From assembly GCA_009760885.1 (NCBI GenBank), contig CM019700.1:5546488-5610487 (forward strand): 64,000 bases of DNA. The letters run 5' to 3'. Position numbers and translations under genes: made by a program. Below the pieces are notes generated by a model. That model was not told where the DNA came from, made no database searches, and was given only the letters and a program-made list of their open reading frames with translations. The stretch's first letter is position 1. The number at the start of each line of letters is the position of its first letter. The stretch comes from Achatina immaculata. Its lineage: Eukaryota > Mollusca > Gastropoda > Stylommatophora > Achatinidae. Positions 37,301 to 49,300 of the stretch are shown piece by piece.

Positions 37301-40300
37301 GACCCACAGCTGGTCATATAATGGTCTCAGCCTCTCTGTAACTGACTTGATGGCTGCACTGTTTCATTCTGCTACCCTGTTTGGCCAGAGCATCGACTTT
37401 TTCATTTCTTGTGATGCTGTAGTGGGAGGGTAGCCAATGCAAATCAAAGATATAGACTTCCCTGCAGATTCCAACACCATGGGGGAAATATGTCCATCCT
37501 TATCTCACAGGAAGGTTGAAATAACAGAATAATCTCTGTCCAGGAGCACAGCAGGGAGGTAAGAAGGGTCTTGACCGCCTTTAGTTCGGTGACCCAGACA
37601 TCACCCCAGTCACTTTGATCAATTTTGTTCTGACCAGTAAGCCTGATCAGTAAAGACATTTTTGGAAAGAAAAATTATGACAGGATTTTACTTTCGTCAT
37701 AAAAGAAAAAAAATGTTATGAGTGCCAACATACAATATACTGTACTGTATAAGGCAGTGCTTCCCGAAGTGGGCAATAACACTCCTCTGTGGGCATTGGA
37801 AAGGACTGGGAGACAGTGAAAGAAAAAGGGTCAGAAGGCTGGGGTTGGGGGGGGGGGTTAAGGGTTGAGGGAAAACAAAGCAGCAGACGGAGGCAGTAAT
37901 ACCTCCCTTCTTAACACTTTTCAACCTGATACTGAGAAACTTGTGTCCCTACATGAAACTCATCCAGCATATTAAAAGTTTGAGAAAATAATGCAGTAGG
38001 TGAGTTATAAATGTACTTCTTCATAATGTTAAATAAACTGGTTTGCTAGCTGAAGTTTTTAGTTGTGTAATGCGTATCCTAGTTTAATAGGTGAAGGTAA
38101 AATCCCTGTTTCCATGTCATTAAGGCATATTGGGGAATACAATGTTAGGGCCCTATTTTCCACGACCTTCGGCACATGAAAGTCCGATGTGGTCAGTATC
38201 ACGCCTGGCCGCTTTACCTTCCCAGATTTCTCTGATATTCATTTTTAGAGGATGAGTGAACCCTGGGGCCTATTTTGGTGTGTACCAGAAAAAAATCATA
38301 CTGCTGGGACTGAACCCCGTACCACCAGATTAGTAAACCGAGCGTTTAATAGGCCATTGTACAAATAGTACATAAGGTGTGGGGGGGGGCATTGAGGATG
38401 TGGCCTGGGAGAAGAGGGGGCAGCAGCCCGAACAAGCCTGGGAAACACTGGCAGTTTCTTTTATTTCCTTTTGTAGTTACAGCTATGTGTTGTGAGTCTG
38501 TTTCACCATGTTGTCCTCGACCATGTTCTTCCTGAGGTATAAAAAGTTGTGGAACTCTCATGAATAGAAAATTGCAAAAGAAATTCAGAATAAGGACAAG
38601 GAATAAGGATGATTATGAATATAAGCCCAATGAGCCGAACTGCATGGTCCACAGACAAGAAGCTATTGTTTTTAATTCTTCATAAGAACAGAGCGAAAAA
38701 GACCACCAAAAAAAAAAATACTGGAATAACTGAAACTGAAATGAGAAATAACGAAAGATACAATGTTAATGGCTCTTTCCACCACTGAAGGTGGTTTTGA
38801 AGTAGGCAGACACTGACTGTGGAAGTTGCAGAGCGTCCGTTGGCTGATGGTTTCTCACAAGGCTAATTCAATCAACGCTTGTTTTGCACAATAGATCATG
38901 TAACATTTCGTGTTTTAAGATTCAGTCTCTTTGTACCTATATCTGCTGCCTTAAGAGTTTAGATAAGAGTCACACAAAATATACTCAGTTCACATAAAAA
39001 AAAGTATATTATACTGAAAAACATATCTGAGAGAAAACATGGGAATTTAGCAGAAGATGGTAAACAGTAAAGATGACTGGAAAACATTCTGAGATAGACT
39101 AGGTACATCTTCTAAGTGAGCTGCAGAGCAAACTGAAAGCCCAATATAGCTCACTTCGCCTGAGAAGGTAGTATGTGATGATGATGATGGTTCATGCTAA
39201 CAACCTTTTGCTTCAGTGACATTATCCTTAATAACACCAGTACACACAGACTGCCGCTGAAAAGTGCTTATAACATTAATAACTCTAACACACACAGGGG
39301 CAAGGGTGTTGTCTGTTTTGGCAATCAGCGACCCATAAGCAACAGGCTAGCTTCAAAATGTATAAACTAGGAAAAAACAGTAGGAACAGCTACTAATTTA
39401 CGAGTACACGTTAAGTAATAAAGCTGTTCCTACTTTACTGGGGGGCCGGCTAGCGTAGTGGTTAGAGCACTCGTCTAGCAACCAAATGGTCGAGGGTTCG
39501 AATCCCCAGCTGAGCCAGATTTTTTTTCCGACCAATACGGCCCCGAGGTCGACCCAGCCTCGTAAAATGGGTACCAGAGAAAATCTGGGAAGTAAAGGCA
39601 GCGAGGAAAGGAACTGGTCACCCTACCTCATACGCTGATGACCCAGCATAATGAGGTCTCTAACGCTTCACCCCCTACGGCATTTGCTATGGGACTATCT
39701 TTACTTTTTTTTACTTTTTTTCCCTAGTTTATACATTTCTGGTATCATAGCTTCAGTGCAGTGGCTCCATGTATAGTTATATACTCATACACTATTTATT
39801 GCATGCTAGCGTCAGGGCTGGCGAACCACAGCTGACCAAGACCCTCTCCCATCTTTCCATTGGTATCCTCAGTAGCAGGCGTAGCTAATAGGGCAGGGAT
39901 TGCCATAGTCCCCATGGCAGTGGAGTCTGCTAAAGATGTATAGCCCACCCCCTATCTTTTTTAAGCTATGGAATGAAAAACAAAAAAAAAACAGCTACCA
40001 TAACCCAGTCCCATGTCGATGAGATGCCATGTCTCAAAGCTTTTACTGTATCGGCTATAAATAACATCAGCTTGCAGTTTCAAGGAGACAGAAAACAACA
40101 CAAGACACTAGCACACAGACACTGCTGGAAACTGCTTACAGCATTAATAATACTAACACATACCCAACTACTGTAAACATCTTAAGGGCAAAAAAAGAAA
40201 ATAATAAATAAACAAAGAAAGTAATAGTTTTTAGTACCTGTGGGGGGGGGCAGGGAAGATCAAATGAATGACTTACAGTCTTCCCCTGGGAACAACTGTG

Positions 40301-43300
40301 TTAAGAGCACACTTATCTTAACATAGTGTTTGTGAGACAGGGAACATAGAGCCGTTTGCTTAAAAACTCTGACCTACCTCTGTAGCCCAGAAACTTGTAG
40401 CAATCAACACTAATTGTAATTGTTATTTTTGTCAAATGTAATGTCAGGTTGGTGGACGGATGGGGACATGGAGATCTCTGGCGGGGATGAGGGAAGTCTG
40501 GTGTGAAACCAATGAATCCAGGACGTGACAAGCCTATGGGTCTTTACAACAATGGCTATCAGAATGATGTAAACAAAACAGAGCCAGTAGACTATGGGTG
40601 GCGGGGAATGGATATCGTTGAAGCACTCATCAGATTCCTCATCTCAAAGTCAGAGTGTCTTTGTGGAACTGTCTCAAAACCATCTGACATGGAGAAGGGG
40701 CTTAAGTACAGCCACCAGAGGCTGGAAAACAAAGTTTTGGCCAGGCCGGCCACACTGTCTTCATGGCAGTCTGAGCAAGACCACAGTCTGCCCTAGCAAG
40801 GAAAGGTGCTGAAGTCGGAGTTACCCAGCCAAAAGGCGCATCGCAAAAATCAGGGTAACACGCATTATCGCTAATGAAATGTCTCTATCTGCAGTTTTCA
40901 AACATGGTGCTCGCCCTGTGAAGACTAACCAGGCAGGTGCAGTGCCGGGCCCCCTGCCTCGAAAGGGTCCACCCAATGCTACTGGAGGTCCTCTCAGTTC
41001 GTCTTGTGGAGTCAGGAGACATGAGAGTAGAGCTACTGGCCAAAAAATACAACAGAAGAAAACAGCCAAAAAGCAAGAACTTAAAATAATGCAGTGGAAT
41101 GCTGAGGGTGTCAGCAGTGTTAGAGATGGCTATAGCAAAAAGGTTGAACTAGAGAACATACTTTTTGCAGAGCAGGTAAGTATATGCTGCATACAGGAGA
41201 CACACCTAACCAAAGATGCCGCCTTTAAAATCAGAGGCTACCAGTGTTTTAGATCAGACCGACAGGATAGAAGAAAAGGAGGAGTACTCACACTTGTTAA
41301 GAATAACATCAGCACTTACAGTCTCTTCCAGCTGAGCCTTCTCCCCCCACATGTTAGCGATGAGCAGTGTGCTGCACCTCCCGCCAAGAGAATCTTTCAG
41401 AAAGTGGGTCAGCTTGGACTGCCGAAATGGCACATGGTCACGTGACTTTGATGCCAGAGCTATCACGACTTGCTCCAAGAAAGACAGTGACTTGTTGATG
41501 TGCAGGGCTTCTTCCTTGGTCTTGCCTTCAGACTGTGAGATATAAATATCCAAGAAGAAAAGCCTATAAAAAAATATGCAACAACAGAAAAACTGTTTTA
41601 AAAAAATGCAAATTAAAACAAATCATTTTTAGAAAATATGTCCATGTGCAGTGTAGTTTCCAACAACCATTCTACAGAGTAACATTTCTGAACATGGAAG
41701 CATGAAAAATCAGAAAGTCCTACCATGTCACAAAGTTCATAAAGTATGATAAGAAAACATCAATCAACATCAACATAGCACAGAGACATATATCTTAGTA
41801 AACAGAATGCAAGGTCTCATAATTCTAAAATGAACTTATGGTATCATAATAAAAAAGAGACATTTATCTTAGTAAAAAGTTAGTAGGGTGTCTGAGTGGC
41901 GAAGTGGTTAGTGCACTGGTCTCTCATGGAGAAGGTCGGGGGGTTCAAATCCGGCCAGCGGCACCCCAGTCACCCAGCTGTAGAAATGGGTACCCGACTT
42001 CTTCTGGAGTTGGGGAAGGAAAAGACAGCCAGGCGTGGTACTGACTAAATCACCCTCTAGTGTGCTGACAGGTCAAGGAAAATATGGGCACTAACACCAT
42101 ATCCCTATGTGCCTCTAAGGCATGACAGAATTACCTTTTTTTTTTTTTTTACTTTATCTTAGTAAGCAGAATGCAAGGTCTCATAATTCCAAAATGAACT
42201 TATAGTATCATAAAAACACAGAGACATATATCTTAGTAAGCAGAATGCAAGGTCTCATAATTCCAAAATGAACTTATAGTATCATAAAAACACAGAGACA
42301 TATATCTTAGTAAGCAGAATGCAAGGTCTCATAATTCCAAAATGAACTTATAGTATCATAAAAACACAGAGACATATATCTTAGTAAGCAAAATGCAAGG
42401 TCTCATAATTCCAAAATGAACTTATAGTATCATAAAAACACAGAGACATATATCTTAGTAAGCAAAATGCAAGGTCTCATAATTCCAAAATGAACTTATG
42501 ATATTATAACATGTGTTACTGCAGAATGTCATTTTCACAGAAGGTTACTGATACTGCTTCTGAAAAAACAGTCCAAATATCAGCACAGTAACGCTTTTCA
42601 ACCCAAGGTTCAACACAAAATAAGATCATCAATTCTACCTTTAAATAATCTTCAATTTCAGTTACATCGGACAAGCTCTACCTCACATTTCTCTATGCCT
42701 TTTTTTCTCCATAATAACAACCAGCAGAAAAATATGAGAGGTGTGCCACCAAAATAAGGAAAAGTAAGTTTCTTTTCACAACATGAGATCAATTTACTTA
42801 ACAATAAAAACTGTTTGCTTGTACTTGTATGAACTCCCTGTAACTGAGAGCTGTTGTTATTTGCAGCTGATGCTGTAGAGGTGTTGAGGTACAGCATCGT
42901 ATCAGCGTGGGAGTGGGTTATGGTGGTTACTTTTTCAGTCCCGGAGTACTGCTAAAAAGCAGGGGCCGTGCAGTGCTTCTTTAGCCAACTCCACCATCAT
43001 GGGGACTATGGTGATCCCTGCCCCGTTAGCCAGGCTAGGCCTGTTACTGGGGGTACTACAGAGAGGTGGGACAGGGTCTTGGTCGGCTATGGTTTGCTAA
43101 CCCTGATGCTGGCATATCAGCTATGGGTCACTGATTTCCTCATCTGACAGCATCTTTACCCATCCATCCATCCATATTTTTAAAAAAATATGTGAGAAGA
43201 AAAACTATTTTGAAAAATGCAACAAGAAACACTTTTAAAAAAATACACAAGAAAAACAGTCAAAAACATCAAACTATTAAAAAAAAAAAGCAATGAGACA

Positions 43301-46300
43301 AACTACCAAAAAAACAAGCAATATGCAAAACTATGATGAAACTTGGGATATTAAATAAAAGTAAAGGTAGAAATCCCCATTTCCATGTCATTAAGGCATT
43401 TTGGGGATACGGTGTAAGGTCTGTATTTTCAAGACCTTCCGGTACATGAAAGTGTGATGTGGTTAGTATCGTGCCTGGCCACATTTACCATCCCAGATTT
43501 CTCTGGTACCCACTTTTAGAAGCTGGATGGACCTCAGGACACTTTAGTGTGTGCCAGAAAAAAAGTCCCACTGCTGGGACTTGACCCTGGTACCACTGGA
43601 TTCGTAAAGAGAGCACCACTCAGACATGACCATATACTACCAACTAACACTGAGAGGGTAAAGATGGTTTGTATCAGAGGAATGGCACAGTTTTCAGGAC
43701 TGGTAGCCAGGACTAGCCAAGCCTCTCTAGCCACCTTCAGGTACTCCTAGAATCAGGCTAACTGTACCCCATGAGTATATTCTACCAGGGTAAGGTTTGG
43801 CATGTACCGCTATGATTGATAGAGCCTACCAAGAAGTCTGTTTCTTGAGTTAAATCTATGAATTTAAGCTAGATACTTTAAAAGAAAAAAAAAATTCTTG
43901 TCTTCATGAAAGCTACAATTGTCCATGCCTCACAATATACGAGGGGAAGTCACTAAGTAACTCGCAAATTGAAATATTTTATCAGTGGCAGTTATCAGGT
44001 AGTATTTAAATATATCTTTAGATAGTACCATCATCCAACTTTATAACAGGTGTAATATGGGGCGCTGGGAGTTACGTGCGCATGTGCAAAGCAATAACAA
44101 AATGGCTACCCAACTGTTAATGTGTACCAAAGAAGACCAGAGAAGTATAGTGCCATTTTTGTGGGCTAAAGGACATTCAGTTGAGGACATTCATAAGGAA
44201 ATGATTACAGTTTATGTTTAAAAGTGTTCATCACATAAAACGTTCTATAACTTGGTAAAAGAATTTTCTCAGGGACGCGCCGAAAGTGTTGACAAAGTCC
44301 GACTTGGTCATCCTGTTCAAATTGCAACAGAAGCAACTGTGCAACGTGTGAATGAGATTATAAGAGCTGATAGAAGTTCCAGAAGTGTGGTGACAGTGTG
44401 AATTCAGTATCGTACTGTAAAGTTCTGTCCATGCTATGGGATGCAATTCAAAGAAAACATCCTGATCTGCTCACTGGAGGTGTGTTTCTCCTTCATGACA
44501 ATGCCAGACCACATATGGCTCAGTTAACCCAAGAGAAAATTAGCCAGTTGGGTTGGGAAGTTCTTGAATATCCACCCTACAGTCCTGACTCTCCAAGTGA
44601 TTTTTACCTGTTTGGTCCGTTGAAAAACCACCTTGGTGGGAGAAGATTCTCAAATGACAAAGAAGTGGAAACAGAGGTAAAAAAATTGTTCAGAAATCGG
44701 ACTCCCGATTTTTACACCATGGGTATTGCATCACTGACTACACAATGGGACAAATGTATCAATGTTGGTGGCAATTACATTGTGAAATAGGGGAATAATG
44801 TAGGTTCAAAAATTTAAAGTTTTCAAATTACTGTGGCATTTAGTTTTTTTTTGTAACAGGCATTTGCGAGTTACTTAGTGACTTCCCCTCGTATTAGAGG
44901 CCGTGCCTCTTTACTGAAGCATTATTTATTCTTTAGAAGAATGTTGTGAATTCCCTGGACAGCGAAAATAACTAATGGAGAATGTTTGAGAAGAGCTGGA
45001 GAGACAAAAAAATCTTGTCAAAAACATAAGAGAGAGACAATGTACTTTCATAGGACATGCAATGAGAAGAGGGGGCATTGAAAATATTATAACAACAGGA
45101 AAAATAGAAGGAAGAAGATCAAGAGGAAGACCAAGAGAAATGATACTGGACAGTCTGACAAGATGGTGTGAGAGGAGATCACTGACTGAGCTAATGGTCT
45201 GCATGAGGGATCGGGTACTCTGGAGAAGCATAATAGCCAACGCCAGTTGGCACAGCACATGATGATGATGATGATGCTTCTTTATCACTATGTTATCTGC
45301 CACACAGAAATACTCTGCAGTCAAAGGAAGATTAGAACAAGAACAATTCTGCTTCTAAATTTTTTACTTCCCTTTTCAATTTCAACTGCTATAATACATC
45401 TTTTTGTTTTCTTTTCTCTTTATGAATCATGCTCCTTTCTTTTCTGTATACTCATATGTGTAAGACCACATATTTCCTCACTTTTCTATTTATTCTTCAT
45501 ACTCCACTAAAAGATAATAACAATCAAAACAACACGGCCACCAAAGTGTTTTCAAACCACAGTTGACCCAACCAGTGACAATCAAGGAAGAATAACCTGT
45601 GCGCTATGTTCTTGCTAGGTAGCTCTCCCACAAGACTTTACGCTAACCTTAGACTTGCCGAGCCTTTCAGAGCCAGCCAGATCCACAAAGTTAATCTTGG
45701 ACACTGTGTATTTTGCATTTGACTGTGTCCTTGACCTTGACTGAAAGCAAGAAAGTATAGGGGGAAAACAAAGGGTAAATTTGGGCAATGATTTTCCTTT
45801 TTTTTTCATTAATCTTATAATTTGTTATCTAGCTCACCAATTAACAAGATTAATTATGAGATTAAAATGAGATTAATCATCTCATCTGTCTAACTAACTT
45901 GTTCATAGGCTTACACATCCACCTGTCTCTCTGCCCATCCATCCATCCATCCATCCATCCATCCATCCATCCGTCCGTCCATCCATCCATCCTCCCACTC
46001 ATCCATCCATCCATCCATCCATCCATCCATCTTCTATTATTCAAATAAAAAAAAAGCACTAACAAATGCTGAATAAACCAAAATAATGTACTCGTAATCA
46101 ACTTCAAAAGGCTTCATAAATAATTTACCTTTCTTGTGAAGGAATATTCATTTTAAAAAAAATTTTAAAAATAAAAAAAAAAAAGCCACTACCTCAAGAT
46201 AGACTGTGAAAATACAGTGCGATCGAGATGACTGTTTGTTCAGTTGATGAGTGGCAATGGAACGATTAGTTTCCCCCTGTAAATACAAAAAAAAAAAAAA

Positions 46301-49300
46301 AAGGCATAAAGAATTCATTTAATATTTTTCTCACTCTTAATGCAGAAGTGAAGTGGCTTGAGACCTGGTTATCTCGGGTAAGAGAATTGGGTTTACGCTC
46401 ACCTCATGAAACATTCACACCAACATTGAGCTTTACGTCTTATGGCAGATCTGTCAAAAAGCATATAAGCAATCAGGGAGAGGGGGGTAGGGACTGGGGG
46501 GTGGGGCGCTGAGACCGGAGGGCCTTACATCTGGAAATTGAGCTCTTCCAGCTCTTCTCTGTGGCTAACAACAGCAAGAAACTTTTCAACTCCGCACTCT
46601 TCTGTTGCACTAACAAGGGGGGGGGGGGCACATAATTTTCTCTTCAAACTACACAATCCCATGATTCAAATTCAGGGACTAATACATTGCCTTATGTAAG
46701 AATTTTTTCATTGTGTAATTATTTCTCAATTAAACACGTATTCTGGTTTTAAAAAAAATTCCGCTAGTATTGGCAGACTTGATCTGAAAAAACTTGAAAA
46801 AAAACCTATTTTTACTCAGATCTGCATTCATTAGCATCACAAACTGCAGCCATTCTTCAGTCTAGAGTTTTTTTCTACACACATAACTCTTACATCCTGA
46901 AAGTTATGTTATGCTTGCAGTAATCATTATTACATCTAAGAGCTCATGCCACGCAATACACTGTTACTGCTCTTACATCTAAGAGCTCGCATCACACAAT
47001 ACACTGTTACTACTCTTACATCTAAGAGCTCACATCACACAATACACTGTTACTACTCTTACATCTAAGAGCTCACATCACACAATACACTGTTACTACT
47101 CTTACATCTAAGAGCTCACATCACACAATACACTGTTACTACTCTTACATCTAAGAGCTCACATCACACAATACACTGTTACTACTCTTACATCTAAGAG
47201 CTCACATCACACAATACACTGTTACTACTCTTACATCTAAGAGCTCGCATCACACAATACACTGTTACTACTCTTACATCTAAGAGCTCACATCACACAA
47301 TACACTGTTACTACTCTTAATCTACTTGCAGGGTCTCTTTAAGTCTTGAGACAGGAGCTCTAAATTTGGAAGCAAGGGCTCTAAATCTACAAACAAGGGC
47401 TCTAAACCTGGAGACAAGGGCTCTAAATCTGCAAACAAGGGCTCTAAACCTGGAGACAAAGGCTCTAAATCTGGAGACAAGGGCTCTAAACCTGCAAACA
47501 AGGGCTCTAAACCTGGAGACAAGGGCTCTAAATCTGCAAACAAGGGCTCTAAACCTGGAGACAAGGGCTCTAAATCTGGAGACAAGAGCTCTAAATCTGC
47601 AAACAAGGGCTCTAAATCTGCAAACAAGGGCTCTAAACCTGGAGACAAGGGCTCTAAATCTGCAAACAAGGGCTCTAAACCTGGAGACAAGGGCTCTAAA
47701 TCTGCAAACAAGGGCTTTAAACCTGGAGACAATGGCTCTAAATCTGCAAACAAGGGCTCTAAACCTGGAGACAAGGGCTCTAAATCTACAAACAAGGGCT
47801 CTAAACCTGGAGACAAGGGCTCTAAATCTGCAAACAAGGGCTCTAAACCTGGAGACAAGGGCTCTAAATCTGGAGGCAGGGGGCTTTAAATCTACTGGCA
47901 GGGTCCGATATGTGTTGGGATATTTCTCTCTTTTCAGCATTCGAGGAAGTTTGGTCATGCTAAATCTGCAGCCATGTTGCTCTGACAAAGTCCGCCATCT
48001 TCTCCAGGCTTCAGTGGAAGCCCCTTAGATTTTCTTCCAGTTCCTTCCCCTCAGACCAGATCTGTGCATGAAAGACACAAGTTGCAAGTGGGTTGGATAG
48101 GTTTGCAGGTTATGTTTTGGTGTCTGGATACCAAAGCCACAGGGGTACTCATTAACATGTTATAAATAAAACAAATCTTAAGACACCAAATCAGTTACTT
48201 CTTTCACTGGTTACTTTAACTATCAGTCTCCTCAAAGTATCTAGTACTACATTTAACATATATTTTGACAAGCAAAATCTCCTGAAAGAGAAATTCTGGT
48301 AGAACTTTTATCATTTACTTTGACCACAATACTCCATAAAGAGGCAATCTAATGCCACCTTTATCATTTACTTTGGTCGTAAACCTTCACAAACAGAACC
48401 CTAGTTCCATTTTTACCTCAAACAACAGATTCAGCGCCTCTTCTTCATTTTGAGCCAGATAACATGACAGTCCCTTGACATAGATTCCATCTTGATTCTC
48501 TACAACTGCTATGGTTTCAGAGACAGAATTTGGTTCCTTGCAGTGGCTCATAGTTGCTTCAGGCAGAGACCCCAGTAAGTCAAACATGCTTTCATTGTAG
48601 ATTTCCAGGTATGAAACCCTAGCAAAATCAAACGTACTTTGGAAAGTGAGATGAGCTTTTAAATTAAAAGTGTTATAAAGAATATATTTCACCAATTATG
48701 AAATGGCAGGTAAATTCAGAAAGAGATGGCAAATGGCACAAATGCAAGGAAACTAGACCCTACAACACAAACATCTGCTAATAGTGTGGCCAGTTAAAAT
48801 CATATGTTGCTAGAATCTGTCATGATAGAGACAAGTTCCATAATGTTAAACATCTTACCTGCTTCACATCCATAGTCTTCATCAATGTAAAGTGTGATAT
48901 TATTGAGACTGTATAATATCATCACTTGTGTCAAATTTTGGCTAGCTTACATGCTTAAATATGTTGTTGGATAGTTGAATCTTGAATATGGGAATTGGCA
49001 TCATCATACTTGGGGCACATCCATATATGCTCTGCTCTCTGTTTCAGAAACCACTGAAGAGTGTGAACACTAAATTTGCCAGTCAAGTGTTGGTTATGTA
49101 ATGTTGGTGTTCTCAATCTGCTTGAAGAGTTGGAACATGTGTTTAAATATGTTGTTGGATAGTTACATGACTGTGATGTTGTACTTCTAGTTTGTTCCCA
49201 ATCTTCTTGAAGAGTTGGGGCACATGTATGTTGTTGGATGGTTGTGTGACTGTGATGTTGTACTTCTAGTTTATTCCCAATCTTCTTGAAGACTTGGGGC

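Noticed and set aside
39441..39515. tRNA gene
   Set aside because: A and B boxes are present but the 3' half does not fold as a tRNA and the sequence continues as a SINE body found elsewhere.
47317..48028. Frames of 178-223 codons such as RFRALVC repeats
   Set aside because: 42-bp minisatellite read in multiple frames on both strands.
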